From the NCBI RefSeq assembly GCF_000759885.1, contig NZ_JNAH01000003.1, positions 352,039 through 416,038 on the forward strand: a DNA stretch of 64,000 bases. Direction: 5' to 3'. Shown piece after piece: positions 45,997 through 55,780 of this stretch. This stretch comes from Prochlorococcus marinus str. GP2 (lineage in GTDB: Bacteria > Cyanobacteriota > Cyanobacteriia > PCC-6307 > Cyanobiaceae). Position 1 is the stretch's first letter, and the number at the start of each line of letters is the position of its first letter. The notes beneath the pieces were generated by a model that saw nothing but the letters and a program-made list of their open reading frames with translations, was not told the origin of the DNA and searched no databases. The translations under genes were made by a program, and so were the position numbers.

Positions 45997-46483
45997 TTTT
46001 TTTAATAAGTTCTTGTTTTGGAGTTTGATTCTGAGAAGAGTCTGAAAATAAATTGAAAATTAAGGACGAGGCGATTAGTCCAAGAAGGCCTGAAATTAAA
46101 ATAAATATCCAAAATCCTACTGGACTTAGATCCTTAGATTGTCTAGTTTTATTAGTTTTTTTAGCAACTTCTTCAACTATTTCTTCAATTTTTATCTCTT
46201 GCCTTTCTGTCTTGAATTCATTCATTATAAATTCTGTATCAAGTTTCAGCTTCTGTGAAATACGTCGAACCATTGCTTTGACAAATACTTTTTCAGGTAG
46301 TTCTTCTTCATTACCTTCTTCAATGGCTTTAAGTTGATGAGCTCCAATTTTTAAATCAGAAGCCAATTCTTTAATAGATTGATTTCTACTTAATCTGGCC
46401 TCTTTAATAAAATTTCCAATTCTTTTTAAAGAGGAATTTTCTCTTTTATTAATGTTTTCAGTAAAAGATTTTATTTCTTTCAA
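45989..46483 (-). CDS. RodZ-like helix-turn-helix membrane protein
   Basis: 164 residues from a TTG start. An N-terminal XRE-type helix-turn-helix lies at about 17-85 (GNFIKEARLSRNQSIKELAS, GAHQLKAIEEGN), as in RodZ. One membrane helix follows at about 122-144 (VGFWIFILISGLLGLIASSL), with only a short tail beyond. RodZ links MreB to cell-wall synthesis; here the periplasmic domain is nearly absent. Convergent with ppx, which it overlaps by 8 nt. Confidence 0.78.
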   Translation of the reverse strand: MKEIKSFTENINKRENSSLKRIGNFIKEARLSRNQSIKELASDLKIGAHQLKAIEEGNEEELPEKVFVKAMVRRISQKLKLDTEFIMNEFKTERQEIKIEEIVEEVAKKTNKTRQSKDLSPVGFWIFILISGLLGLIASSLIFNLFSDSSQNQTPKQELIKKTK

Positions 46484-46538
46484 AGTAAGTAAATTTTTAC
46501 TAATTATAGTAATTAATATTTTTCTATCAACTTTAAGA

Positions 46539-47294
46539 TTATTTATTCCTAAAGAGATGCCTATAAGATGGATTATAAAGATTAGATCTTCTTTTAAAAT
46601 TACTAATTGCTGGGCTAATTATGTAAATGGTTGTTCTAATTAGCTTTTTCTCAATAGAAAATTTTTCCATATCTTTTAATTCTATTAATGATGTCCAACC
46701 ATCATCCCAAGATACTCTAAACCCCACAATCACTTGAGTCTCTGGAGGGTAAAACTCTAGTAGAGTTTTTTGAGACCTTTTCACATGCCTAGCACTTAGA
46801 TAAAGACATATAGATGAATTATGTTTCGCAAGATCTTTCAGAGATTCTTTTTCGGGCATCCCTGTTCGCCCTCCTGCTCTAGTTAAAATTATTGTTTGCG
46901 TTACGTCAGGAATAGTTAACTCAGCTTCATGATATGCTGCAGCAACTTGAAAAGCACTTACTCCAGGAACAACCTCGATTTCAATTTTTTCGTTTTTTAA
47001 AATTTCGATTTGCTCTCTAATTGCTCCAAAAAGGCAAGGGTCTCCATCATGCAACCTTACAACAGTTTTCCCAGCCTGAAATTTTTCTATCATAATTGAG
47101 GTGATTTGCTCTAAGTTAAGTGAACTCGTTTTTATTTTTTCAGAACCTTCTTTAGCAGAATCTAAAATCTTTTCAGGAATTAGAGAATCAGTCCAAATAA
47201 TGACATCTGCAACTTTTATCTTTTTTAATGCTTTTAAAGTTAATAATTCTGGGTCGCCTGGGCCAACACCAATAAAGGATATTTTGTTATCCAT
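46539..47294 (-). CDS. cobM: Precorrin-4 C11-methyltransferase
   Basis: 251 residues from ATG 47294; the open frame extends 18 nt further into the end of lgt. SAM-dependent tetrapyrrole methyltransferase: [20 protein letters not shown] at the N-terminus, and [24 protein letters not shown] and [11 protein letters not shown] match CobM/CbiF. Methylates precorrin-4 (cobalt or metal-free) in cobalamin ring synthesis. The start overlaps lgt by 8 nt, so it is cotranscribed with petC-petA-lgt. Confidence 0.94.
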   Translation of the reverse strand: MDNKISFIGVGPGDPELLTLKALKKIKVADVIIWTDSLIPEKILDSAKEGSEKIKTSSLNLEQITSIMIEKFQAGKTVVRLHDGDPCLFGAIREQIEILKNEKIEIEVVPGVSAFQVAAAYHEAELTIPDVTQTIILTRAGGRTGMPEKESLKDLAKHNSSICLYLSARHVKRSQKTLLEFYPPETQVIVGFRVSWDDGWTSLIELKDMEKFSIEKKLIRTTIYIISPAISNFKRRSNLYNPSYRHLFRNK

Positions 47295-48180
47295 TCTTTC
47301 TATTTTTCCCACTATATGTTCTCAATCTTAAAAAAAATATTCCAATTAATCCAGAAGAAAATAGAAAAATACTTATAAATTGAGCCATTCTTATACCGCC
47401 ATCACAGAAAGGTGGAAGTCCACCAATACATAGTGGGTCAGTTCTTAAACCTTCAATCCAGAATCTTCCAAAGCTATAACTTATTAAATAAAGAAAGCTA
47501 ATAAAGCCTGGCCTGAAAAAATCTGTTTTATTTTGTTTATTAAAGGTAATAATAAGGACGATGAAAATTAAAAGATTCCACAATGACTCATAGAGAAAAG
47601 TAGGATGAAAAAATTCATAATTAATAAATTCTAAAGGCCTATTTTGGATAGGTATAAATAATTTCCAAGGCAAATTTGTAGGAACTCCAAAGGCTTCATT
47701 ATTGAAAAAATTTCCCCACCTTCCTATTGATTGTCCAAGGATAATCGAGGGTATTAATATATCTATAAAAGTTTTTAAATTAATTTTTTTCGACTTACAG
47801 AAATAGATAATAGATATTAATCCTCCAATTAGACCTCCATGGATTGCTATGCCTCCTTCCCAAACTGCAAGAAAAGAAGGTATTTGAAAAATGTTATTTA
47901 ATAGTTCAAAAGAAGTAAAAAAGTTCTCTCCGCTATACTGCCTCCACTCAAAAATTACATAATAAGCTCGAGCTCCAATTATTGAAGAGATTATTAATGA
48001 TGGAAGTATTTCACTAATGTACTCTGGGTTAATATTTCTTGCCTTTGCTAGTTTTTTAGAGACAAACAGACCTATTAAAACTGAAACCGAAATAAGAAGT
48101 CCGTACCATCTAATAGTTATAAATCCTAAATTTAAAAAAGTTTCTCCTGGAGATTGTATAAAAGCTTGAAGTATAAGCAT
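47287..48180 (-). CDS. lgt: Prolipoprotein diacylglyceryl transferase
   Basis: A 297-residue, seven-helix plasma-membrane enzyme moving a diacylglyceryl group to the lipobox cysteine of prolipoproteins. The Lgt signature [13 protein letters not shown] is present, with IRWYGLLI near the N-terminus, HGGLIGG, and [11 protein letters not shown]. It lies 10 nt downstream of petA, and its stop overlaps cobM. It would process the lipoproteins encoded elsewhere in this window. Confidence 0.96.
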   Translation of the reverse strand: MLILQAFIQSPGETFLNLGFITIRWYGLLISVSVLIGLFVSKKLAKARNINPEYISEILPSLIISSIIGARAYYVIFEWRQYSGENFFTSFELLNNIFQIPSFLAVWEGGIAIHGGLIGGLISIIYFCKSKKINLKTFIDILIPSIILGQSIGRWGNFFNNEAFGVPTNLPWKLFIPIQNRPLEFINYEFFHPTFLYESLWNLLIFIVLIITFNKQNKTDFFRPGFISFLYLISYSFGRFWIEGLRTDPLCIGGLPPFCDGGIRMAQFISIFLFSSGLIGIFFLRLRTYSGKNRKNG

Positions 48181-48190
48181 TTAGAGAAAG

Positions 48191-49144
48191 TTAGATCCCC
48201 TCTGCTGCTTGCACTTTTTCTACTTGTTTTTTCTTTAATACTAAAAGTATTTGTGTTAATCCTACACCAATGAAGAATGCAATCAATCCAATAACTCTAT
48301 AAGGGCTCTGAAGTACAACCTCAGCATCTAATTGCCCAAAGCCACCAACGTTTGGATCATTAGTAAGAGGGTCACCTACATTAATTTTATCTTGCGCTTT
48401 TACGATAAGTTGAGGACCAACAGGGACTGCTTCAGTAGTTATTTCACCATTATCGTTTTCTATATTGACTTGATAGCTACCATCTTCAATTGTTTCTATT
48501 GAATTTATAGTTCCTGCGGTGGAAGAAGTGAATACTACATTATTGCTCTTTTCTCCAGTTGGATATACCTGACCTCTACCTCTATTTCCTCCAATATGTA
48601 ACGAATATTTTCCATAGTGATATTCTTTATTAGTGGATGGGTCAGGGGAAAGTACAGGGAAAACGATTTCTTTATTGGTATCGCCAGGTAAAGGTCCGAC
48701 AATAATGATATTATCTTTCTCTTCACTGTAATTTGTGAAATAAACTCCTTCTGTCTCCTCTTTTATTTCTTCGGTCCATCTTTCTTGTGGAGCAAGTTTA
48801 AAGCCATCAGGCAGCATTACAACAGCACCAACTTGTAATGGGACTTCCGAACCATCAGCCCCTATTTCTTTTAAATCATTTTTGTAGGGTATTTTGACTA
48901 CAGCTTTGAAAACACTGTCTGCTCCAACAGATTGTGGAACCTCTGCAATTGTAGGCATCTGAGCTAGATGACAATTTGCACAGACTATCTTACCCGTGGC
49001 TTCTCTTGGGGATTCGTAGTTTTGCTGAGCCCAAAATGGATAAGCAAAACTGACCTTTGGATAAAATACAATGCTTGAAATGAAAAGCAGAGTACAGATA
49101 AATAAACTTGTTTTTTTCATAATTTGATTTTTAAGACCTTTCAT
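48191..49144 (-). CDS. petA: Cytochrome f (apocytochrome), cytochrome b6f complex
   Basis: 317 residues from ATG 49144; the frame is open to 49162, overlapping petC, and ATG 49120 is a further option. A signal peptide ends before [10 protein letters not shown]; the Tyr alpha-amino group is a haem ligand. Haem c binds CANCH. The C-terminal helix ([20 protein letters not shown]) anchors the protein to the thylakoid, lumen side. It carries electrons from the Rieske protein to plastocyanin. Order petC-petA is conserved in cyanobacteria; lgt and cobM follow. Confidence 0.96.
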   Translation of the reverse strand: MKGLKNQIMKKTSLFICTLLFISSIVFYPKVSFAYPFWAQQNYESPREATGKIVCANCHLAQMPTIAEVPQSVGADSVFKAVVKIPYKNDLKEIGADGSEVPLQVGAVVMLPDGFKLAPQERWTEEIKEETEGVYFTNYSEEKDNIIIVGPLPGDTNKEIVFPVLSPDPSTNKEYHYGKYSLHIGGNRGRGQVYPTGEKSNNVVFTSSTAGTINSIETIEDGSYQVNIENDNGEITTEAVPVGPQLIVKAQDKINVGDPLTNDPNVGGFGQLDAEVVLQSPYRVIGLIAFFIGVGLTQILLVLKKKQVEKVQAAEGI

Positions 49145-49149
49145 TTTTT

Positions 49150-49686
49150 TTATGCCCACCATGGATTTTCATTAGTTCTAAAGTCAGTTTCTGACCATTG
49201 TTTGACGAGTACAGCATCATCTTCAATATCGACATGAGCTAGAGCTAAAGATAAAGGCGCAGGCCCTCTTACTACCTTCCCGTTAGTATCGTACTGACTG
49301 CCATGACAAGGACATATGAATTTATTAGCACCACTATCCCATGGGACAACACAACCTAAATGAGTACAAATTGCATTTAAACCAAATTCTCCTATTTCCC
49401 CACCCTCATTAACTATTAAATAAGTTGGATCTCCCTTTAAACCCTGAACTAGACTTCTGTCTCCTGCTTGATGGGTAGCTAACCAACCTGTCTTGGTTAT
49501 TGGATTCCCTAATTCATCTTTAGCAGAAGTTCCACCTCCACCACCGCCTGCTCTTAGAGGCATGAAATAATTCGCTACAGGGTAAAGGGCTCCTAAAGCT
49601 ACACCAGTTGCAGTACCAAATGTAAGAAGATTCATAAATTGCCTTCGACCCATAGAAGGGACATCATTGGAACTTAATTGAGTCAT
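49150..49686 (-). CDS. petC: Rieske iron-sulfur protein, cytochrome b6f complex
   Basis: 178 residues. The N-terminus has a Tat-type RR pair ([11 protein letters not shown]14-R15) in an uncleaved signal anchor. The [2Fe-2S] ligands are in CTHLGC and CPCHGSQYD. It accepts electrons from plastoquinol at the luminal side. Its product needs the Tat pathway, whose TatC is encoded 400 nt away. First gene of the petC-petA-lgt-cobM group. Confidence 0.97.
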   Translation of the reverse strand: MTQLSSNDVPSMGRRQFMNLLTFGTATGVALGALYPVANYFMPLRAGGGGGGTSAKDELGNPITKTGWLATHQAGDRSLVQGLKGDPTYLIVNEGGEIGEFGLNAICTHLGCVVPWDSGANKFICPCHGSQYDTNGKVVRGPAPLSLALAHVDIEDDAVLVKQWSETDFRTNENPWWA

Positions 49687-49809
49687 TCGATACTTGGTTC
49701 TGTTATTTATTAGTTATTATGGAGCAGATTGTTCAATTTCTGTTGCAAATAGATAGGACTTTTAATAATTTAAAGTAAAAGTTTATGAAGTCTTAATTAA
49801 TTGATTTAA

Positions 49810-50127
49810 ATGAACCCATTGCTAGTAGATGAAGTTATACATTATTTGATTCATCGCTGGGGGAAAAAATATGATTTTAGACTCTTTAGAAGAGGAAAAT
49901 TCGTTTATTTTCAAATGATGTGGGGATTTCTTGGACAGGAATCATTCCCTTTAAGTGAAAATGAATATAAAAAATCGATAGCTGATAAAATCGAGATTTT
50001 AAATAGATGTGGATATTCAGAAGAAGTAAGGGAATGGCTAAAGAAAGTCAATGCTAAGCCAAGGTTAGGTAGAGCTGTCAGCTTGCAATTAGATCTTAAT
50101 GAGAAGATGAAAGAGTTTTTGACTTAA
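49810..50127 (+). CDS. DUF3067 family protein (105 aa)
   Basis: A soluble protein with IHRWGKKYDFRLFRRGKFVYF, split into two parts, and QMMWGFLGQESFPLSE, matching the DUF3067 family of cyanobacteria and plastids. No catalytic motif. Divergent from petC (123 nt). Its last 32 nt overlap the 3' end of tatC on the opposite strand. Function unknown; phylogenetic restriction and setting suggest photosynthesis. Confidence 0.8.
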   Translation: MNPLLVDEVIHYLIHRWGKKYDFRLFRRGKFVYFQMMWGFLGQESFPLSENEYKKSIADKIEILNRCGYSEEVREWLKKVNAKPRLGRAVSLQLDLNEKMKEFLT

Positions 50128-50854
50128 GATTTTCTGATAAGTAAGTTAATCCAGTACCCACAAAAAATAAAAACACAATCGATATAGATAGCAATGACAT
50201 AGTTAATGGGTCCGTTGAAGGGGTAATCACTGCAGATAATATTGCAGAGGAAATTACAACTATCTTCCAATTTGAAATCATTTTTTCTGTTGTGATTATT
50301 CCAAGAGAACCAAGAATAAATTGTAATACTGGCAATTGAAAAGCTATTGCAGTGCTAGACATTAACAATAGAACAAAATCAAAATATCTTTCTATAGACC
50401 AAGTTGGTTCAACAATATCAGCACCGAAACTAATGAAGAAATTGATTGCTGCGGGGACTAATATCCACCATGAAAAAATTAATCCTAAAAAAAATAGAAG
50501 ACCTGAACCAAAAACTGCAGGCAAGATAAGGCTTTTTTCTTGTTTTGTTAAACCAGGAGAAATGAATAATATTATTTGATAAAAAATATAAGGCATAGAA
50601 ACTATCAATCCGCTGTAACCTGCAACTTTAATAGCGACAAATAAAAACTCTCCTGGAGCAAGTTGTAGTAAATGAATATCACCAGCTGGAATTTCTAAAA
50701 AAGATATTAAAGGCTTTATGATGAGAAAACTAAAGAATATTGAAATAAGTATTGAGTAAATTGAATTTAGTATCCTTTGACGAAGCTCCTCTAAATGATC
50801 GCTAAAAGTCATAGAATCTGATAATTTTTTTTCACTTTGACCTGTACCTCTCAT
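50096..50854 (-). CDS. tatC: Sec-independent protein translocase TatC
   Basis: A 252-residue, six-helix receptor of the twin-arginine pathway. MTFSDHLEELRQRIL is the conserved cytoplasmic N-terminal motif (LxELRxRI), and FFLGLIFSWWILVPAAINFF, split by the family loop, and PSTDPLTM also match. It exports folded proteins such as PetC. Its 3' end overlaps the DUF3067 gene by 32 nt. An 86-aa membrane gene precedes it. Confidence 0.95.
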   Translation of the reverse strand: MRGTGQSEKKLSDSMTFSDHLEELRQRILNSIYSILISIFFSFLIIKPLISFLEIPAGDIHLLQLAPGEFLFVAIKVAGYSGLIVSMPYIFYQIILFISPGLTKQEKSLILPAVFGSGLLFFLGLIFSWWILVPAAINFFISFGADIVEPTWSIERYFDFVLLLMSSTAIAFQLPVLQFILGSLGIITTEKMISNWKIVVISSAILSAVITPSTDPLTMSLLSISIVFLFFVGTGLTYLSENLKSKTLSSSH

Positions 50855-50934
50855 TATTATTTGATAAAAATTTTGTAAGAAAAAGGTTTAAAACTACTAT
50901 TGTCAAAGTCCAATTTATTTTTCGATTAACTTAA

Positions 50935-51195
50935 TTATTTGCTTAAGTTAGGATTAGTTGGATCTGGTAATAAGAAAGGAGGGGCATCATTTAAAGATGA
51001 TTCACCATAAGTTTCATATTCTCTATAACCACCCATTTTACCATTAGTTTTCATTAAAGCGCTTACGAAGGCTAGTAGTAAGAAAACAGTAGGAGCTCCA
51101 ATTATTAATGCAGCACCAAATAGATATCCAACAATAAATTCTGGAAAACTATGATTTCCTAAAAATTCATGAGTGCCCAAAAGAAAATCAAACAT
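50935..51195 (-). CDS. Small membrane protein, conserved type (86 aa)
   Basis: One hydrophobic helix (about 21-46, VGYLFGAALIIGAPTVFLLL) is followed by a cytoplasmic or luminal tail rich in Gly, Tyr and Pro (GGYREYETYGESSLNDAPP). The N-terminus MFDFLLGTHEFLGNHSFPE is mildly hydrophobic. I recognise no named family. It lies 28 nt after the NFACT gene and 80 nt before tatC on the same strand. Its tidy pattern suggests a real thylakoid-associated protein; function unknown. Confidence 0.72.
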   Translation of the reverse strand: MFDFLLGTHEFLGNHSFPEFIVGYLFGAALIIGAPTVFLLLAFVSALMKTNGKMGGYREYETYGESSLNDAPPFLLPDPTNPNLSK

Positions 51196-51223
51196 TTAGA
51201 TTTAAAATTTTTTTTATTATAAA

Positions 51224-52924
51224 CTAAATTACTGTTTTAAGATTTTTTTTAATATAATCTTCTCCTCTTGTAGGATTTCCCCAAATTATTTCTCCATTTT
51301 TAAAGGAAACGCAACCCGGTCCTCCTTTTTTGATTTTTTGCAGATCCTTAATCTTTACTAAATTAATTGGAACTTTAATGTTTCTTTTTGCCTTACTAAA
51401 CAAAGCAGCTAAATCTGCAGCTATTTGAAGATCTTGCTCAGATGCTTCTTGAGATGAGGACTTCAAAACTACATGACTGCCTGGAGCTTCCTGAGCGTGA
51501 AACCATAAATCGCCTTTTTTTGAGAACTTAAAGCTTATTAAGTCATTTTGCCTCATATTTCGCCCAACCTGGAGCTTCAATCCTCTGGGAGTATAAACTT
51601 GAATTGGTGAAGATTCTATCTCAGATGTACTTTTCTTAACTTCTCTTTGCCTCTTGATATTGATATTAAACTCGTTACAAATTTCTTCCATAATTTCTTC
51701 TAGCAGTTTAATTCGCATAAAAAGTTTTTCATGATTTAAAGAATTTAAATTTTCTAGAAGCGTAGTGAATTCATCTAATCTCTCTATATTTGTTTTGTAA
51801 ATACTTAATCTTTCTTTTATTAATTCTCTAGATCTCTTTAGTTTTTTTGACTTTTTATATAGTTTTTGTCCCTTAATAATATCTCGTTTTTTAATTTCAT
51901 TTGAAGAAAATATATCATCAGCTTTTTCTTTATATAACTCGTAGTCCTCTGATTTTGTCAGAAGATCATATTGAATATTTAAATTCTTTTTTTCAATATT
52001 GATCTGTTTAAAAATTATCCCTTCAATTTTCTTTACCAACAATTCAAGTTTTTTTTGCTTCAGATGATTATCATAGTAATTCTCTATACCGGTGCATAAA
52101 TCTATCTTTTTTTCGCAATTAATTTCTTTATCGAAAAACCAAACACAATAAAAATCTTTATTAAATATAGAAAAGTTAAAGTTATTGTTTTTAAACCTAT
52201 TTATCCAAATCTTCCAATTTTTAAATATTTCCTTTAAGTCTGAATCAACAATGAAATCGATATTTTTTTCCATTATTTCCGAATTGCAAGTTTTGCTAAC
52301 AACCTCTAATTGTTTTGTAAGGATAGGGCTTACCCCTTGATAGGTATTTATTAAACAGTATTTCAAAGATTCAGGTACTATTGAAATTGAGTCTTTCCAT
52401 GATTGAAAAGACTCATCTTCTCTAGGTTGTTTTTTGTAATTAACTGGAGGGCCAGAGTAAATTGATCCTGTTGAAATTGTTCTAAAACTAGATTGACTCG
52501 ATTTAATTTGTTTACCAACTGCAATTATTTTATGTTTGTTATCCAAATAAAATATATTACTATGTTTACCCATTAACTCAAAAATTAAATACTTACTAAT
52601 TTCATCTCCAGGTTTTTTTGCAAAACCAAATTTTATAACTCTCTCGAAATCATCTTGATCAATCGAAATTAAAGCCATGTATTTTAATCCGTATCTTATT
52701 TGTTTAGAAAGTGTACTTTCTCTTCCAATTTTTTCCGGCTTATTTATCTTTAATATTCTGGGAGATTCACCATTCCATGAAACCTCTAACCAAGTTTGGG
52801 AATCAATTCCTCTGAAACATAATTGAATTGTATTAGGATCTGGTTGTTGGGCAGTTTCAAACTTTGAAGGTAAAATATTCTTTGTCAAATAATGCAAGAC
52901 AGATTTAATAGATGTAATATCCAT
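51224..52924 (-). CDS. NFACT/RqcH family protein (ribosome quality control)
   Basis: 566 residues from ATG 52924; upstream in-frame ATG 52948 and GTG 52969 would add a non-conserved leader. NFACT-N is followed by helix-hairpin-helix and coiled-coil segments (about 270-400), and the NFACT-R domain at the end (GDLWFHAQEAPGSHVVLK). These proteins bind split 50S ribosomes with stalled chains and recruit tRNA-Ala for C-terminal tailing. The DLWFHA motif points to an active Rqc2/RqcH-like protein rather than only an adhesin. Divergent from gmk. Confidence 0.88.
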   Translation of the reverse strand: MDITSIKSVLHYLTKNILPSKFETAQQPDPNTIQLCFRGIDSQTWLEVSWNGESPRILKINKPEKIGRESTLSKQIRYGLKYMALISIDQDDFERVIKFGFAKKPGDEISKYLIFELMGKHSNIFYLDNKHKIIAVGKQIKSSQSSFRTISTGSIYSGPPVNYKKQPREDESFQSWKDSISIVPESLKYCLINTYQGVSPILTKQLEVVSKTCNSEIMEKNIDFIVDSDLKEIFKNWKIWINRFKNNNFNFSIFNKDFYCVWFFDKEINCEKKIDLCTGIENYYDNHLKQKKLELLVKKIEGIIFKQINIEKKNLNIQYDLLTKSEDYELYKEKADDIFSSNEIKKRDIIKGQKLYKKSKKLKRSRELIKERLSIYKTNIERLDEFTTLLENLNSLNHEKLFMRIKLLEEIMEEICNEFNINIKRQREVKKSTSEIESSPIQVYTPRGLKLQVGRNMRQNDLISFKFSKKGDLWFHAQEAPGSHVVLKSSSQEASEQDLQIAADLAALFSKAKRNIKVPINLVKIKDLQKIKKGGPGCVSFKNGEIIWGNPTRGEDYIKKNLKTVI

Positions 52925-53000
52925 TATCTGTGGAACACCTTTTTGCATTATTATTCCTTTTTGATTCACAAGATGTTTATTTTACTGTAAAAAATTTAAT

Positions 53001-53555
53001 ATGAAAAATCAAAAAAAACTCATTATCCTTACTGGACCCAGCGGAGTGGGGAAAGGAACAGTTGTTAAAGAAATATTAGGTAAAGAAAAAAATTTTTGGC
53101 TTTCAATATCTGCAACTACTAGAGAACCTAGAGAGGGAGAGAAGGATGGAGAAAATTACTACTTTTTAAATCAAGAAAAGTTTAAAGAAATGATTGAACA
53201 AAACCTGTTCCTTGAATGGGCTCAATTCGCTGGGAACTATTATGGAACACCTTTGTCTTCTGTCAATGAGAAAATAAGAGAGGGATTTATTGTATTACTT
53301 GAAATTGAAGTCGAGGGTGCAAGACAAATAAAAAACAAGTTTCCTAATTCACTGTCAATATTTTTACTTCCTCCAAATAAAGAAGAGTTAGAAAGAAGAA
53401 TAAGAAATAGAGGAACAGAAAAAGAAGAGGCAATAAAAAAAAGACTCTCAAGGGCTAATTATGAGATTTCAGTATCAAATGAATTTGATTTTGCATTAAC
53501 AAATCACAATATTGATGAAACGGCAAAAAGAATAATCCAGTTAATAAAAACTTGA
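53001..53555 (+). CDS. gmk: Guanylate kinase
   Basis: 184 residues. P-loop GPSGVGKGT (12-20), GMP-binding TTREPREGEKDGENYYFL (two adjacent parts, about 38-55), LEIEVEGARQIK, and the lid RNRGTEKEEAIKKRL. Phosphorylates GMP to GDP. Full length, cytoplasmic. It is divergent from the NFACT gene and convergent with psaJ (15 nt). Confidence 0.96.
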   Translation: MKNQKKLIILTGPSGVGKGTVVKEILGKEKNFWLSISATTREPREGEKDGENYYFLNQEKFKEMIEQNLFLEWAQFAGNYYGTPLSSVNEKIREGFIVLLEIEVEGARQIKNKFPNSLSIFLLPPNKEELERRIRNRGTEKEEAIKKRLSRANYEISVSNEFDFALTNHNIDETAKRIIQLIKT

Positions 53556-53570
53556 TTATTCTCTCATTTA

Positions 53571-53705
53571 TCAGCTCATTGGATGGAATAATAAATCTGG
53601 GAAAAATCTATTAAATTCAATAATTATTCCAGCTGTAAGGCTTAGCCAAATTGCTGCTACTACTGGTGCAGATCTGACAAATTTTGTATTTAGAATTTTG
53701 AACAT
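53571..53705 (-). CDS. psaJ: Photosystem I subunit IX (PsaJ)
   Basis: A 44-residue single-helix protein. [20 protein letters not shown] is followed by [17 protein letters not shown] and LLFHPM, the standard PsaJ pattern; the helix binds chlorophyll at the PSI rim beside PsaF. It lies 28 nt downstream of psaF on the same strand, the usual psaF-psaJ operon. Shorter than most gene-finder cutoffs. Confidence 0.95.
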   Translation of the reverse strand: MFKILNTKFVRSAPVVAAIWLSLTAGIIIEFNRFFPDLLFHPMS

Positions 53706-53733
53706 TTGTTTTATGAAAGTTTTTTAAAGATGT

Positions 53734-54288
53734 TTAGCGAGGACCATTAAGTGTAATGTTGTTATCTTTCTCTCTTAAATCTCCGTTTCTACCTTGTTTA
53801 TTAGCAAGAAGAGGCCATTGAGCTCCTTTTACAAGACATTTTTTAGCTAAATCAAGGTCAATAATGATCTCAAGATCTGCTGGATTCTTAGTCTTTTTTG
53901 ATTCAATAAGATACTCTCTCCCTGACCAGCCTATAATTCCAGCAATATAAATGAATAATACTCCGGGAATAAGTAAATCTCCTTCATGACCTCTATTTAA
54001 AAGGGCCCCCCATGGCTCAAGAGGAGGTCCAATTATTAAATGTGGAAGACCATCATCTCCGCATGATGCTTTTCCATATCTTTCAAATCTTGTGATGTCT
54101 TTTTGAGTAGTTGCAGCACTTGCTCTTTCAATGAATTTAGGATTTTCAGAGCATCTTGTAAGTGCTGACGCTGTAAATTCTGTGCTTGCTCGATCTGCAT
54201 TTAGGGCTGGCCCATTAGCTGCTAGAGCAATTGGAGTGATTCCTAGAAACAGAAAAACTGAGGTTATGATTGAAAATAAGAATTTCAT
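53734..54288 (-). CDS. psaF: Photosystem I subunit III (PsaF)
   Basis: 184 residues from ATG 54288; a TTG 9 nt further is in frame but less likely. A signal peptide ends near ALAANG. The luminal domain (C at about 46 and 75, CGDDGLPHLIIGPP) interacts with plastocyanin/cytochrome c6, and the final helix region is LLIPGVLFIYIAGIIGWSGR, the PsaF membrane span. First gene of psaF-psaJ. Divergent from tsaD with 74 nt between starts. Confidence 0.97.
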   Translation of the reverse strand: MKFLFSIITSVFLFLGITPIALAANGPALNADRASTEFTASALTRCSENPKFIERASAATTQKDITRFERYGKASCGDDGLPHLIIGPPLEPWGALLNRGHEGDLLIPGVLFIYIAGIIGWSGREYLIESKKTKNPADLEIIIDLDLAKKCLVKGAQWPLLANKQGRNGDLREKDNNITLNGPR

Positions 54289-54362
54289 AAGTTGCAATCT
54301 TTAATTTCTTATAATGTGTTAAGGAAGAAATTAATATTAAAATAGAACAAGTTGAACCAAAT

Positions 54363-55433
54363 ATGCATAAAGTTTTAGCTATTGAAACAAGTTGTGATGA
54401 GACATCTGTCTCAATAGTTTCCAATATTGGTGATAAGTTCAAAATTCATTCAAATATCGTTGCATCTCAAATTGAAGATCATTCAAAATGGGGAGGAGTT
54501 GTTCCTGAGCTTGCAGCTAGAAAACACTTAGAGCTATTACCTTTTGTTTTAGAAAAGGCATTAACAGAATCAAAAATGAGAATTGAGGAAGTCGATTACA
54601 TTGCATCTACTGTAGCCCCTGGATTAGTTGGGTGTTTACGAGTTGGCTCTATTACTGCAAGATCACTTTGCATATTACATTCGAAGCCATTTTTGGGAAT
54701 ACATCATTTGGAGGGGCATTTATCTTCAATTCTATTTTCAGAAAACTATCCAAAGAAATCATTCCTTACATTACTTGTTAGTGGTGGACATACCGAATTG
54801 ATTAAGGTTGATGAGAGAAGGGATATGAAAAGACTTGGGAAGAGTTTTGATGATGCTGCTGGAGAAGCCTTTGATAAAGTTGGACGATTATTAGGTCTCG
54901 CCTATCCAGGAGGACCAGCGATTGAAAAGATTGCTAAAAATGGAGACCCATTTAAGTTCAATTTACCAAAATGTAGAATTTCTGATAAAAAAGGTGGTTT
55001 TCTTAAATATGATTTCTCTTTTAGTGGTCTAAAAACCGCCGTATTAAGATTAGTTGAAAGAATAAATTTGGATGGGAAGACCATTCCAATTCCTGATATC
55101 GCTGCAAGTTTTGAGAGAGTAGTGGCAGAGGTCTTGGTAGAGAGAACAATAAAATGCGCGGAAGATAATAGCTTGGATAATGTTGTTGTAGTTGGTGGAG
55201 TGGCTGCTAATAATACATTAAGAAAAATGATGATTAGTGAAGCAGGTAAAAAATCTATTAAAGTTCATTTAGCTCCCCTTAATCTTTGTACAGATAATGC
55301 TGCGATGATTGGAGCTGCGGCGTTGTTCAGGATCAAATTTAAGGATCATTTAAGTTCCATCAAATTAGGTGTCGCAGGAAGACTATCAATTGAACAAACA
55401 AACACCCTTTATGAAGAAAACCCTCCTTTTTAA
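54363..55433 (+). CDS. tsaD: tRNA N6-adenosine threonylcarbamoyltransferase TsaD
   Basis: A 356-residue ASKHA-fold enzyme (Gcp/Kae1) adding threonylcarbamoyl to A37 of ANN-decoding tRNAs. AIETSCDETSVS at the start, metal histidines in HHLEGHLSS, GGHTEL, the SFDDAAGEAFDKVGRLLGL stretch, and VVVGGVAANNTLR are all present. TsaB/TsaE partners are not in the window. It is followed 5 nt later by an hli gene, so the two are likely cotranscribed. Confidence 0.97.
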   Translation: MHKVLAIETSCDETSVSIVSNIGDKFKIHSNIVASQIEDHSKWGGVVPELAARKHLELLPFVLEKALTESKMRIEEVDYIASTVAPGLVGCLRVGSITARSLCILHSKPFLGIHHLEGHLSSILFSENYPKKSFLTLLVSGGHTELIKVDERRDMKRLGKSFDDAAGEAFDKVGRLLGLAYPGGPAIEKIAKNGDPFKFNLPKCRISDKKGGFLKYDFSFSGLKTAVLRLVERINLDGKTIPIPDIAASFERVVAEVLVERTIKCAEDNSLDNVVVVGGVAANNTLRKMMISEAGKKSIKVHLAPLNLCTDNAAMIGAAALFRIKFKDHLSSIKLGVAGRLSIEQTNTLYEENPPF

Positions 55434-55438
55434 ATTCT

Positions 55439-55615
55439 ATGAACAAACAACCTAAAATCGAGATTAAAGAGACAAAAAACTTCGTTGATAAAAAGGAACT
55501 GAATTTGTGGAAAAGAGGTTTTACCCCTCAAGCTGAAATTTGGAATGGAAGGATGGCAACTGTTGGGATAGGAATTATTTTTATTATTATTGCTTTAATA
55601 AGCCAATTTTCTTAA
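55439..55615 (+). CDS. hli: High-light-inducible protein (Hli)
   Basis: A 58-residue single-helix member of the chlorophyll a/b-binding superfamily. The core motif EIWNGRMATVGIG holds the Glu and Asn-Arg that bind chlorophyll and salt-bridge; it is followed by IIFIIIALISQFS. The N-terminus is charged (KQPKIEIKETK). Hli proteins protect the photosystems under light or nutrient stress. It starts 5 nt after tsaD, an unusual non-clustered position. Too short for most gene callers. Confidence 0.93.
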   Translation: MNKQPKIEIKETKNFVDKKELNLWKRGFTPQAEIWNGRMATVGIGIIFIIIALISQFS

Positions 55616-55780
55616 TAGTAATAAAATTGATTTGACTTAAAAGTAGTTTCGAAAGATTTAATAAAATTACTCTTGTTTAGCTGATTAATTATAAATTAAA
55701 AAGTATTGTATTTATTGGACTTCAGATGAGATTATTGATTTAATCAAAATAATAAATATTTCTATTATTTATAATTTTTT

